DNA of 64,000 nt from Labilibaculum sp041595635 (GTDB taxonomy: Bacteria > Bacteroidota > Bacteroidia > Bacteroidales > Marinifilaceae). The notes beneath the pieces are model-generated. The model ran no database searches. It saw only the letters and a list, made by a program, of their open reading frames with translations, and had not been told where the DNA came from. The position numbers were made by a program, and so were the translations under genes. This document shows, piece after piece, positions 1 through 7,633 of the stretch (positions are counted from its first letter, which is position 1; every line of letters begins with the position of its first letter). The stretch spans positions 1-64,000 of the forward strand of contig NZ_JBFHJW010000016.1 in the NCBI RefSeq assembly GCF_041595635.1, in the 5' to 3' direction.

Positions 1-1214
1 AAGCTTAAGCTGGTTAAAAAGAGTGTTCTGTTGCGATAGAATTGGTTCGATTCGGCAGTAACGTTTGGCCTTTCGAAAAAATGCAGATTTAACATTCTTG
101 CAGCAATATAGAATTTTCTTCTGGCAAACGTTTTACTTGGTTTGACCTTAAAGGAACGACCGTACCAGATATTTCCATAATTAAAGCCCAAAATAGAGTC
201 ATTAATAATAGGATCATTATTGGTTATTTCGAAGGATCTAACAGTATGTTGAAAATTTAAACCTCCTGCTTGTTTTGTATTGTAGGTAGCAAATTCCCGA
301 TCCAAATCGATTTCGTAAAGTCCTTTTTCTGAGGTGTTCTGATAAATGAAGGTGGCATCGATAAAAGATTTTCGAATGTTGCGAATTTTATACATTCCTG
401 TGTATCCAAATTTCTGATTTTCAGTACCATCAAATTCAAAACTATTGCTTAGCTCGTGTCCCAAACCATATAAATTACGACTGTAAATTTCAAAATCGGT
501 AGAGATGAGAGATCCAATGTTCATATTTGCACCCCATGAAAATTGATCCTTAATCCACAACTGAAGATCAACTAAATTAGATGAGCCAAACACAGGAATT
601 ACTCTAAAATAGGCATCTTTAATGTATGACAATTCTCTGACTAATCTTTCATTATCAGACAGGGTAAAAGGGTCGAGCGAATCCCCTTGCTTAATGCGTA
701 GTAGTTTCCGGATTGATTTTGTCCTAGAGGAATGATGAAGATTATTTCCTGTATTTTCTAACCAGCTAGTAGAAACTTGTGTGGTGTCGTAAAGTGTAGG
801 ACCGAATGGTTCTAAAATTCGAATGGTAATGTGTCGTATGGTTTTGCCGTGATATTGAAGAAAGGCAGTTTCACTACGTTCAGTTTTTATGGTATCGGTT
901 GGATTTAATTTGTCGGGAGATACAAAAATTAAATTATATAGTTCTTTGGTGAATTTTCGTTTTTTTGCTCCCTGTTTCAACGAATTGTAAAATTTATCAC
1001 CATTATTCGAATCCTTACTACCTTTATTTTCTGTAACAGTATCCAATAAAAATACAAGAGTGTCACGGTCGACAATAAAGGTACGATTTGGCAAGGAAAT
1101 TTTCTTCTTAGCAGTGGTAAGTGTATCGTTTCGCACAATTTTTTGTCCATTTGCATGGAGAAAACTTCCCATCAAAAGAGTAAGAATAAAACCATATGTA
1201 CCAATTTTCTTGAT
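1..1214 (-). CDS. Outer-membrane protein with POTRA-like N-terminal region (partial)
   Basis: The 3' end of this gene lies beyond the left edge; about 404 codons are visible. The product begins with a signal peptide (MKKIGT, a hydrophobic stretch, then ANGQ). A roughly 180-residue region follows in which a segment starting near GKTIRHITIRIL resembles a POTRA fold, with an LRIKQGD..D.F..SDNERLVRELSYI pattern split across it. After that come alternating strands rich in aromatic residues (NLYGLGHELSN, YNTKQAGGLNFQ) typical of an outer-membrane barrel. This layout is like BamA/TamA surface antigens, but I cannot place it in a named subfamily. No ATG fits the signal peptide: an in-frame TAA lies five codons upstream of an ATC codon at 1212-1214 that gives the natural MKKIGT start. 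The first in-frame ATG (1170-1172) would remove most of the signal peptide. Confidence 0.6.
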   Translation of the reverse strand, partial: MKKIGTYGFILTLLMGSFLHANGQKIVRNDTLTTAKKKISLPNRTFIVDRDTLVFLLDTVTENKGSKDSNNGDKFYNSLKQGAKKRKFTKELYNLIFVSPDKLNPTDTIKTERSETAFLQYHGKTIRHITIRILEPFGPTLYDTTQVSTSWLENTGNNLHHSSRTKSIRKLLRIKQGDSLDPFTLSDNERLVRELSYIKDAYFRVIPVFGSSNLVDLQLWIKDQFSWGANMNIGSLISTDFEIYSRNLYGLGHELSNSFEFDGTENQKFGYTGMYKIRNIRKSFIDATFIYQNTSEKGLYEIDLDREFATYNTKQAGGLNFQHTVRSFEITNNDPIINDSILGFNYGNIWYGRSFKVKPSKTFARRKFYIAARMLNLHFFERPNVTAESNQFYRNRTLFLTSLS

Positions 1215-1331
1215 AAGTCCAAAATTTAGTTATAGATATGATAAGCTTCTACCAAAGATATATAATTTGAAAATTATATCTTGCCGAGGCACGAGAATCC
1301 TATTTTGTTGGTGCCATTCGTTATCCATATT

Positions 1332-1778
1332 TTACTTGATGGAGTTAAGCTTTTGTTCTAGTTGAGAGATGCATTCTTCAGACCATTTCCATTTTCCTTT
1401 TTTTCGTAGTTCACCAGCTAAAATTTTGCCTTTGAAGAGTTCCATGGTTTCAATAGCACTTCCGAACCCAAATCGTTTAAGTCCTAACTTAAAACTCAAT
1501 TTGTTATAATTAATTGTTTCTTTTCCTCGAAAAAAAATTAAATAGAAATAAAAAATTGTGACTTTTTCGGAGGTATCACTAAAAGTAATTTTGGTTACAA
1601 TTCGATTCCTTTTTAGTAGTAAAAGCAGTACATACATCAGTAATGTACTTGTTAGGTAAACAACATGTATCCCTACAAAAAACAAAAGAATGCCAAGCAA
1701 AATAGCGAGTAAAGAAACTTCCTTTTGAATTCTTTTTTGTAAAGGATATTCAGAAGGATTTAATTCAAATTTTTCCAT
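1332..1778 (-). CDS. Hypothetical two-helix membrane protein
   Basis: I do not recognise a family for this 148-residue protein. A short charged N-terminus is followed by a strongly hydrophobic segment at about residues 20-55, long enough for two membrane helices with a short turn. A soluble, basic C-terminal domain follows (SFKLGLKRFGFGSAIETMEL, then GKWKWSEECI). The arrangement suggests a small PH-like or regulatory domain hung on a membrane hairpin, which is inference only. It is read away from the blaI gene, so the 178-base gap at 1779-1956 is a divergent promoter region. The outer-membrane protein gene lies 117 bases downstream on the same strand and could be co-transcribed. Confidence 0.55.
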   Translation of the reverse strand: MEKFELNPSEYPLQKRIQKEVSLLAILLGILLFFVGIHVVYLTSTLLMYVLLLLLKRNRIVTKITFSDTSEKVTIFYFYLIFFRGKETINYNKLSFKLGLKRFGFGSAIETMELFKGKILAGELRKKGKWKWSEECISQLEQKLNSIK

Positions 1779-1871
1779 ACCTAATTTTTTGCATAGTTAG
1801 TGAAATAGCGAGTATAAATCAAGCTTTGGAGGATTATAATAGCTGTTGGTAATAAGTAATTTATTTTTATC

Positions 1872-1929
1872 TACTAAGTTTTTAGTAATAAAATTTGTCT
1901 ACTAAAAATTTAGTACTAAGTTTGTAGTA
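1872..1929. promoter_or_regulatory. Operator array and promoter of blaI-like repressor operon
   Basis: Three 16-bp near-palindromes with half-sites TACTA/TAGTA lie at 1872-1887, 1900-1915 and 1914-1929. The last two share two bases. Starts are 28 and 14 bp apart, and a weak fourth copy (TAATAA..GTCTA) sits at 1886-1901 in the same 14-bp register. A Bacteroidota-type promoter overlaps them: TTTG at 1894-1897, 19 bp, then TAAGTTTG at 1917-1924. BlaI/MecI repressors bind TACA/TGTA-type dyads over their own promoters, so autoregulation is the natural reading. Occlusion of the -7 element by the third site is inferred. Confidence 0.7.
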
Positions 1930-1956
1930 GATTAATTGAAAAAGTAAAAGTTAGTT

Positions 1957-2328
1957 ATGAAAGAATTGACCAAAGCAGAGGAGCAGGTAATGCAGATTGT
2001 ATGGGAATTGGAAGAAGCGAGTGTGAGAGATGTTGTTGCAAAGTTTTCGGAACCAAAACCTGCATACACAACGGTTGCGACCGTTATGAATACCTTACGA
2101 AAAAAAGGTTTTACCAATAAAATCCCTGCAGGAAAATCCCACCTCTTTTCAGTAAAAATATCAAAGGAAGAATATTCTGGATACAAAGCAGGAAGTTTAG
2201 TGAAGAATTATTTTAACGGTTCTTTTTCAAGTATGGCCTCCTTTTTTGCAAGAGACAAAAAGTTAAGCATTCAGGAATTAGAGGAGATGATTGAGATTGC
2301 AAAACGTGAGATTAGTAAAGAGAAATGA
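1957..2328 (+). CDS. BlaI/MecI/CopY-family transcriptional repressor
   Basis: This 123-residue winged-helix repressor has the family signature: LTKAEEQVMQIVWELEEASV at the start, a recognition region KPAYTTVATVMNTLRKKGF, then the wing and a C-terminal dimerisation helix. BlaI proteins bind DNA as dimers and are inactivated by cleavage when the partner M56 membrane protease senses a signal. Here the next gene encodes exactly such a protease, one base after this stop codon, so the two form a sensor-repressor operon. Operator-like dyads lie directly over the promoter. There is no beta-lactamase nearby, so the regulon is probably not antibiotic resistance. In Bacteroidota such pairs often control envelope functions, but the target here is unknown. 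Confidence 0.9.
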   Translation: MKELTKAEEQVMQIVWELEEASVRDVVAKFSEPKPAYTTVATVMNTLRKKGFTNKIPAGKSHLFSVKISKEEYSGYKAGSLVKNYFNGSFSSMASFFARDKKLSIQELEEMIEIAKREISKEK

Positions 2329-2329
2329 T

Positions 2330-3970
2330 ATGGATGCACTGAAGGATTACTTAATACAATCATCGATTATTCTGATTTTGTTTTATCTGATTTACATTTT
2401 GATATTGCGAAATGAGCGATTTTTCCAGGAGATACGCTATTATCTGCTAGGAAGTGCATTCTTAGCTCTTATTCTTCCTTTTTTAAAGTTTTCTTATTCG
2501 CTTAAGGTGGAAGCAGAATTAGTAAATAATGAGATGGATAATTTATTTGTAAATCCAACTTGCATATCAGCGGATCCAGTTCTATCAACGGGTATTTCAA
2601 TAGCAGATATTCTGCTTTTTATTTATCTGGCAGTAGCCACTGTTCTTTTAATAAGAAGTATTGTGAAAATCGTTCAATTAAAACGATTAATAAGAGCAGG
2701 TGAACATAAGGTGGTGGATAAACAAAAGGTAATTCTTTTGGCTCAGTCAATACCGGCTTTTACCTTTTTCGGATACATTGTAATGAACAGGGAGGAGTTT
2801 AACGACAAGTCTCTGAATAATATATTTGCGCATGAAAAAGTACATGCTCAGCAAAAGCATTGGATCGATCTGTTATTTGTTGAACTGTTGACCATCGTAT
2901 TTTGGTTCAACCCTTTTGTATGGCTTTATCAGGTGGCGGTAAAACAAACGCATGAACTTTTGGCTGATGATGGAGTAATAGCGCGCGGCTTTAACATCGG
3001 ACAATATCAGGCAATATTAATGAATCAAATAATGGGAACTGAGGTTTTGGGTTTAGCCAATAACTTTAATTATTCCATTACTAAAAAACGAATGATTATG
3101 ATGTCAAAAGAAAAAAGCCCACAAATTAGGCGCTATAAATTATTAATAGTAATCCCTGTTGTATTAGCTGTTTTATTATTCAATTTGCAAATAGTAGAGG
3201 TGCAAGCTCAGCAATATAGAATTGACCAGAAGGTAAAATTGAATGAAGAGAACGTATTTGCTATTGTAGACCAAATGCCTGAGTTTCCTGGAGGTGCAGA
3301 AGCATTACAAAAATTTATTGCTGAAGCGATAAAGTATCCGAAAGTTGCTTTGGAAAAAGGGATTCGTGGCAGAGTATTCGTGACTTTTGTGGTAAATAAA
3401 GAGGGTGATGTTGTGCAGGGCCGAGTAGTTCGAGGTGTTGAAGCTTCTTTGGATGCAGAAGCAGTTCGTGCTTTAGAATCGATGCCTAGGTGGACTCCTG
3501 GTTACGAGAAGGGAGAAGCAGTAAATGTTTCCTATACTGTGCCAATTAATTTCGATTTTAAGGATGATGTGCAAATAGATGAATCAAGTTCTGATAAAAA
3601 GGGTAATAATATACAAATGGATAGTATTGCACCTAAATTTCCTGGTGGTTTTTTAGAACTACGGAAGTATTTGGCAAAAAATGTAAAATACCCTCTTGAT
3701 GCACAGAAGAATGGAGTTGAAGGAAATGTTTTGGTGACATTTGTTGTCACAAAATTAGGAGCAGTTGATAGTGTTCGTGTAGTAAAAAGTGTTTCACCTT
3801 CTTTGGATGAAGAGGCAATGCGAGTTATAAAAACACAATCCAACTGGATTCCTGGAAACAATGGTGGAAAATCTGCGAACTTTACTTATACGCTTCCAAT
3901 TAATTTCTTATTGCGAGATGGGTCAGGTTTAATCGTAGTCGGGAAATTTGATGAGGAAAATGAAAAATAA
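2330..3970 (+). CDS. M56-family membrane metallopeptidase with two TonB C-terminal domains
   Basis: A BlaR1/MecR1-like sensor protease of 546 residues. Membrane helices lie near residues 5-25, 30-50, 85-105 and 265-285. The cytoplasmic zinc site HEKVH (His168, Glu169, His172) is intact, followed by an ELLADDGVI segment typical of M56. The extracytoplasmic part has no penicillin-binding domain. Instead it carries two tandem TonB C-terminal-like domains, at about 317-407 and 433-525, each opening with PEFPGG or PKFPGG and ending in PINF. I chose ATG 2330, one base after the blaI stop; an upstream TTG would start inside blaI. Known M56 logic is cleavage of BlaI on signalling. That the TonB-like domains contact an outer-membrane receptor or energy signal is inference. 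Confidence 0.88.
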   Translation: MDALKDYLIQSSIILILFYLIYILILRNERFFQEIRYYLLGSAFLALILPFLKFSYSLKVEAELVNNEMDNLFVNPTCISADPVLSTGISIADILLFIYLAVATVLLIRSIVKIVQLKRLIRAGEHKVVDKQKVILLAQSIPAFTFFGYIVMNREEFNDKSLNNIFAHEKVHAQQKHWIDLLFVELLTIVFWFNPFVWLYQVAVKQTHELLADDGVIARGFNIGQYQAILMNQIMGTEVLGLANNFNYSITKKRMIMMSKEKSPQIRRYKLLIVIPVVLAVLLFNLQIVEVQAQQYRIDQKVKLNEENVFAIVDQMPEFPGGAEALQKFIAEAIKYPKVALEKGIRGRVFVTFVVNKEGDVVQGRVVRGVEASLDAEAVRALESMPRWTPGYEKGEAVNVSYTVPINFDFKDDVQIDESSSDKKGNNIQMDSIAPKFPGGFLELRKYLAKNVKYPLDAQKNGVEGNVLVTFVVTKLGAVDSVRVVKSVSPSLDEEAMRVIKTQSNWIPGNNGGKSANFTYTLPINFLLRDGSGLIVVGKFDEENEK

Positions 3971-4036
3971 AATTTAGGCGTTTATTCTCCACTATTGATA
4001 TCGGCTGATTTTTGAAGAATGAAACTGCCCCCAAAG

Positions 4037-4075
4037 AATAGTCCTTAAAATATATTTAGGGACTATTTTATTTTT
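4037..4075. terminator. Bidirectional terminator between the M56 gene and tag
   Basis: An 8-bp inverted repeat (AATAGTCC at 4037-4044 and GGACTATT at 4060-4067) is followed by TTATTTTT. It lies between convergent genes, and its right arm includes the stop codon of the minus-strand glycosylase gene (4063-4065). Confidence 0.55.
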
Positions 4076-4635
4076 AATTCTGCATGTCGAAAGCAATCTG
4101 TAGTATGATCGTTTACCATGCCAATTGCTTGCATAAAAGCGTAGCAAATGGTTGGACCCACAAATTTAAAACCTCGTTTTTTCAAATCCTTGCTCATGGC
4201 TTCCGATTCAGGAGTTGTGGCAGGAACTTCTGATAAATCCTTCCAATTGTTTTGAATGGTTTCTCCATGGGTAAAACTCCAAATGTATTTGCCGAAAGAG
4301 CCGAATTCTTCTTGAACTTTGAGAAATGCTTCTGCATTTTTTATGGCAGAATTTATTTTAAGTTTATTTCTGATTATTCCCTCGTTTTGAAGTAGTTTAG
4401 ATATTTTTTCAGAACTATAGTTCACAATAACATTCGGATCGAAATGATCGAAGGCTTTGCGGTAGTTTTCGCGCTTTCGCAAAATGGTAATCCAACTTAA
4501 TCCAGCTTGTGCTCCTTCTAAAATTAAAAATTCAAATAACAGCCGATCATCGCGAATGGCTTTTCCCCATTCTTTATCATGATACTCACAGTATAAAGGG
4601 TCATTTCCAGCCCATTTGCATCTTATTTTGGTCAT
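4063..4635 (-). CDS. tag: DNA-3-methyladenine glycosylase I
   Basis: Base-excision repair enzyme that removes 3-methyladenine from alkylated DNA. At 190 residues it has the full length of the family. The characteristic start RCKWAGNDPLYCEYHDKEWG is present, followed by EGAQAGLSW, which forms the helix-hairpin-helix glycosylase core. The zinc-binding set is complete: Cys6 and His19 near the N-terminus with His and Cys in the C-terminal DHTTDCFRH segment. The start at 4635 gives the usual family N-terminus. It sits alone on the minus strand, downstream of the FKBP gene but separated from it by a strong terminator. Identification is secure from motifs throughout the chain. Confidence 0.95.
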   Translation of the reverse strand: MTKIRCKWAGNDPLYCEYHDKEWGKAIRDDRLLFEFLILEGAQAGLSWITILRKRENYRKAFDHFDPNVIVNYSSEKISKLLQNEGIIRNKLKINSAIKNAEAFLKVQEEFGSFGKYIWSFTHGETIQNNWKDLSEVPATTPESEAMSKDLKKRGFKFVGPTICYAFMQAIGMVNDHTTDCFRHAELKIK

Positions 4636-4720
4636 TCTGTTTTTTTTTGCTAAAGATAAAAAAGAAGAGTTAGACTTTGGTTTTTCTTTTGCTTCAGAAT
4701 TGGTAATGTGATGTCATGAA

Positions 4721-4757
4721 AAAAAAAAAGGATCCTTTTGGGCATCCTTTTTTTTTT
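4721..4757 (-). terminator. Terminator of the FKBP gene
   Basis: A stem with arms at 4721-4733 and 4744-4757 has a GGAT/ATCC core inside long A and T runs. It works in the minus direction just downstream of the FKBP stop codon at 4774, and its symmetry may allow function on either strand. Confidence 0.75.
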
Positions 4758-4773
4758 GAACTACATTGGTTTA

Positions 4774-5604
4774 TTATTTTTTTCTTTTATTTTCAACCAC
4801 TTCTACTAAATTAAGATCAAAAATTAGTGCTTCATTTGGACCAATTTTTTCACCGTTTCCCTTTTCACCGTATCCTAATTCTGCGGGTAGGTATAGTCTC
4901 CATTTAGATCCTTCAGGCATTATTTGTAGTGCTTCGGTCCAACCTTTCACGACTCTATTAACTCGAAAAGATGTGGTGTCGCCTCTTTCTAGCGAACTAT
5001 CAAAAACAGTTCCGTCAATTAGAGTTCCATGATACACACATTTTACACGGTCACTTTTTTCTGCAATTTTACCTGTTCCCTCAGTTAAAATTTCATATTG
5101 TAATCCCGATTCGGTTACATGAATACCTTCTTTTGTACGATTGTTTTCTAGAAATTTTTCTCCTTTAGCTAAGTTTTTTTCTCCTAATTCTTTACGGATA
5201 GCTTCTTTTTCTTCTTTCTTTTGTTTGAACATTTTCCGAAGGTAAAAATCAGCTTTTGTATTAGTAAAATATGATTTACCGTAAGCAAGTTCGTTAATAA
5301 ATCCTTTGTAAAACGCCTCGGAGTTAATAGAATCGAATTGTGATGTTCTGAAATCTTTGTATTTCTTGGCTAATTGAGTTTTTGCTATTGCTTTGGCCAT
5401 TTGAACCTGTTCGATAGAGTCAAACTGAAAAGGTGTTTTTTCCATCATTTTTACAAAATTGGTAGCTTCAATATAGCCTAAAGCATAGCTGATACTATCA
5501 GTGCTTGATTGAAATTCCATTTTTCCCGAACGGTCAACTTTTCTACAGGCAGAAAAGCTCAAAACAAGGGCTAATAATACAAGAATAATACGATTCTGTT
5601 TCAT
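4774..5604 (-). CDS. FKBP-type peptidyl-prolyl isomerase lipoprotein
   Basis: A 276-residue lipoprotein folding factor. The signal peptide ends in a lipobox (LSFSAC, lipidated Cys20), placing it on a membrane facing the periplasm. Residues about 35-150 form the helical FKBP-N dimerisation region (ISYALGYIEATNF). From about residue 165 an FKBP catalytic domain follows: GLQYEILTEGTGK, VKCVYHGTLIDGTVFDSS, VVKGWTEALQIMPEGSKW, and the closing ALIFDLNLVEV strand. This is the MIP/FkpA arrangement seen in many Bacteroidota. It is transcribed alone, ending at the hairpin near 4740. The specific client proteins cannot be told from sequence. Confidence 0.93.
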   Translation of the reverse strand: MKQNRIILVLLALVLSFSACRKVDRSGKMEFQSSTDSISYALGYIEATNFVKMMEKTPFQFDSIEQVQMAKAIAKTQLAKKYKDFRTSQFDSINSEAFYKGFINELAYGKSYFTNTKADFYLRKMFKQKKEEKEAIRKELGEKNLAKGEKFLENNRTKEGIHVTESGLQYEILTEGTGKIAEKSDRVKCVYHGTLIDGTVFDSSLERGDTTSFRVNRVVKGWTEALQIMPEGSKWRLYLPAELGYGEKGNGEKIGPNEALIFDLNLVEVVENKRKK

Positions 5605-5987
5605 GAGTTTATTACGTTTTATAGGTTATTAATTATATATTTTAGGGTGATAATGTTTAGAAAAGTAGCTGTCCCTATGGAGTTGCTATTTTAGGCATTT
5701 CAACCGATGCGAATTTACAATTTTGATGCAGCTTTTGAAATAGTTAAGAACTTACTTTTACTGATCTGTAAAGCTTTTTAAGAAATTTTAACGTAAGGGT
5801 GTAAGAATTAAATGTTTATTTTTTAAGCAAAGCGTTGGATGAAAGCGAAAGTGTTTTAAATTTAGCTTTCTTCTTTTGCATGAAATAGCATAAAGGAGTT
5901 ATGGCAAGCAATTCTTTAAATATGTCAATTGCTTGTCAGCACGACTGTGTGGGAACTTTTAGTAGTGAAATTTATAGTAGATAGAGA
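5605..5987. other. Intergenic region with a short upstream reading frame and hairpin
   Basis: No ordinary gene lies here. A 27-codon frame (5901-5984) begins with ATG two bases after GGAG and stops three bases before the acetyltransferase start. It overlaps an inverted repeat, CAAGCAATT at 5905-5913 and AATTGCTTG at 5927-5935. It may be a leader peptide or chance. The rest of the region shows nothing I can name. Confidence 0.35.
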
Positions 5988-6443
5988 ATGAAGATCAATT
6001 GTAAGAGAACAAATTCAGAGAATGAAGATTTTAAAAAGCTTGTTTCTTTTTTGGATGCAGACCTAGTAATTCGAGATGGGGATGATTTTGCATTTTATTC
6101 CCAATTTAATAAACTGGATCAAATTAAACATGTTGTTGTGGCCTATGAGTTGGGTAAGGCAGTTGCCTGTGGAGCTATAAAACTGTATCAGCCAGGGGTG
6201 ATGGAAATAAAACGTATGTTCGTACTGCCTGAGTGCAGAGGAAGGCAGATTGCTTCAAAAGTTTTATTGGAATTAGAGAAATGGGCTTCTGAGTTGTCGA
6301 TTGAAAAATGCATTTTAGAAACGGGAACCAATCAACCTGAAGCAATTGCCTTGTATCAAAAAAATGCTTACTTAATTATACCGAATTATGGACAGTATGA
6401 AGGTGTGGAAGCTAGCGTATGTTTTGAGAAAATGTTGAAATGA
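5988..6443 (+). CDS. GNAT-family N-acetyltransferase
   Basis: A 151-residue single-domain acetyltransferase that would move an acetyl group from acetyl-CoA to an amine. The central strand plus pyrophosphate loop is visible as MEIKRMFVLPECRGRQIA, and the C-terminal ILETGTNQPEAIALYQKNAY segment is typical of GNAT motif B. There is no domain that identifies the acceptor. It stands alone between two gene-poor stretches, with a short upstream frame that may influence translation. The N-terminus of the product (MKINCKRTNSENEDFKKLV) fits a substrate-side strand-helix unit, supporting this start. Confidence 0.85.
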   Translation: MKINCKRTNSENEDFKKLVSFLDADLVIRDGDDFAFYSQFNKLDQIKHVVVAYELGKAVACGAIKLYQPGVMEIKRMFVLPECRGRQIASKVLLELEKWASELSIEKCILETGTNQPEAIALYQKNAYLIIPNYGQYEGVEASVCFEKMLK

Positions 6444-6654
6444 GTATGAAAGATATTTTGTTAGTTTTAAAAATCTGGTTTTAGGCCCGGATTTTAATCC
6501 AACCGCTAATTCTAGCTGCCATCTTATTTTTATGAAAAAATTCATCAAAAATGATGCTGTCAAATTCCTTTTGTAAAGGATTAGTTATGTTAGGGATATA
6601 TTAATCAATTAGATGGTAATTCGCTTAAAGAATTGGCAGGAATATAAAAAGAAA

Positions 6655-6682
6655 AAAAGTCTGGATCCCCACCCAGACTTTT
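6655..6682 (+). terminator. Hairpin before an orphan short reading frame
   Basis: A 10-bp perfect stem, AAAAGTCTGG at 6655-6664 and CCAGACTTTT at 6673-6682, has an 8-base loop and is followed by a T-poor leader. It may be a terminator, or a 5' stabilising hairpin for the transcript carrying the short frame at 6718. Confidence 0.55.
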
Positions 6683-6717
6683 CTACTAACCACTAATTAC
6701 TAACCTAAATCTAATCT

Positions 6718-6795
6718 ATGAAAAAACTTTTACTCTTTGTTTTGTTGATACAAATATGGTGCATTGAATGGTTAAGTCCATTTAATGGATGTTAA
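6718..6795 (+). CDS. Orphan 25-codon reading frame with signal-like start
   Basis: ATG followed by 24 codons encodes a hydrophobic peptide starting MKKLLLFVLLIQIW and ending NGC. It looks like a bare signal peptide. A hairpin and a conserved-looking leader (CTAATTA, CTAACCTAAA) precede it, and the leader recurs before the FadL-type gene at 31392. A terminator follows at 6853-6881, so this may be an independent small transcript. It could equally be the 5' remnant of a deleted outer-membrane receptor gene, since many such genes begin with this kind of leader and peptide. Whether it is translated is unknown. Confidence 0.4.
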   Translation: MKKLLLFVLLIQIWCIEWLSPFNGC

Positions 6796-6852
6796 AGGAT
6801 GCTAAAAGATGAGTTTGAAATTTTTTCTGAATTGGGAAGAGTATATACAGAT

Positions 6853-6881
6853 AGCCTTTGGTAATTACCGAAGGTTTTTTT
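6853..6881 (+). terminator. Hairpin terminator after the short reading frame
   Basis: A near-perfect stem, CCTTTGGTA against TACCGAAGG with one G-T pair, is followed by eight T bases. It ends any transcript from the 6718 frame and isolates it from the hydrogenase operon. Confidence 0.7.
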
Positions 6882-7151
6882 TGCAATTATTGTTTTAACA
6901 GAGTCTAAATAGTGATGCTTTGGCTTTTTTTGGTAACGCTATAAAAATTTAAAATATGCTATCTGTTCTTACGCTAACGATTGCGTCCTTGCTGAGTTTT
7001 TATGAATACATTAATCTTTTTTTCCTAATTTTTTAAAATTCTATTGTAATGTGTTGGCATATAGCTGATAAAATAAATAGAGAAAAATTTCTTTATTTTT
7101 TTTAACTTGAATAGAAAATGCTTGTAATAGTAACTTATAAATCATTATTCT

Positions 7152-7619
7152 ATGGATTCTCATGAACAATTAGTGCAAGATTTGGTTACGAAATATGGAG
7201 AAGGACGGGAAAATCTGCTTCCTATACTTCAAGGCGTAATTGAACAGGAACGATATCTTTCGGAAGACTTGATGCTGAAAATTGCAAAACAGATGAGTAT
7301 TCCAGCTGCCGAAGTTTACGGAACGGCAAGTTTTTATACTTTTTTGGATACTGAAGCCAGAGGAAAGTATGTAATTCGGGTTTGTAAAACCATAACCTGT
7401 GCCATGAAAGGAAAAAATCAGGTGATTCAAGCTATCGAGAATTTTCTAAAAATCAAGTTGGGTGAAACCACTATTGATAAAAAGTTTACTATTCTTCAAA
7501 CCAACTGTTTGGGATGGTGCCATAAAGCACCAGCCATGTTAATAAACGATGAGGTGTATACAGAATTAACTCCTGAATTAGTAGTGAAAATTTTGAATGA
7601 GTATAAAAATAGGAAGTAA
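7152..7619 (+). CDS. hydC: [FeFe] hydrogenase gamma subunit, NuoE-like [2Fe-2S] protein
   Basis: A 155-residue NuoE-family subunit. An N-terminal helical bundle (to about residue 65) is followed by a thioredoxin-like ferredoxin domain. Its [2Fe-2S] ligands are visible as CKTITC (Cys78, Cys83) and CLGWC (Cys119, Cys123). It opens a three-gene unit with the NuoF-like and HydA genes, spaced 14 and 49 bases apart, which is the classic HydCBA arrangement of NADH-linked hydrogenases. Its job would be to pass electrons between the flavin of the beta subunit and the rest of the complex in the cytoplasm. Complex I is excluded because the third gene carries a hydrogenase H-cluster domain. Confidence 0.93.
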   Translation: MDSHEQLVQDLVTKYGEGRENLLPILQGVIEQERYLSEDLMLKIAKQMSIPAAEVYGTASFYTFLDTEARGKYVIRVCKTITCAMKGKNQVIQAIENFLKIKLGETTIDKKFTILQTNCLGWCHKAPAMLINDEVYTELTPELVVKILNEYKNRK

Positions 7620-7633
7620 AAATTGTCTTTTCA

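Larger units (their letters stand above)
6444..7151. other. Gene-poor stretch upstream of the hydrogenase operon
   Basis: About 700 bases hold no ordinary gene. Inside are a hairpin at 6655-6682, a 25-codon frame at 6718-6795 and a second hairpin at 6853-6881, each listed separately. The last 250 bases before the hydrogenase operon are very AT-rich. They show no convincing -33/-7 promoter pair, though TAACTTG at about 7103-7109 is a weak -7 candidate. Confidence 0.5.

Noticed and set aside
40..60. GGTTCGATTC, like a tRNA T-loop
   Set aside because: No matching acceptor or anticodon stem surrounds it, and it lies in the coding sequence of the outer-membrane gene.
1060..1365. 101-residue plus-strand frame
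   Set aside because: It lies opposite the clearly coding outer-membrane gene and has no family-like sequence; it is a shadow frame.
2291..2330. Upstream TTG start for the M56 peptidase
   Set aside because: It falls inside blaI, while ATG 2330 follows the blaI stop by one base and gives a normal N-terminus.
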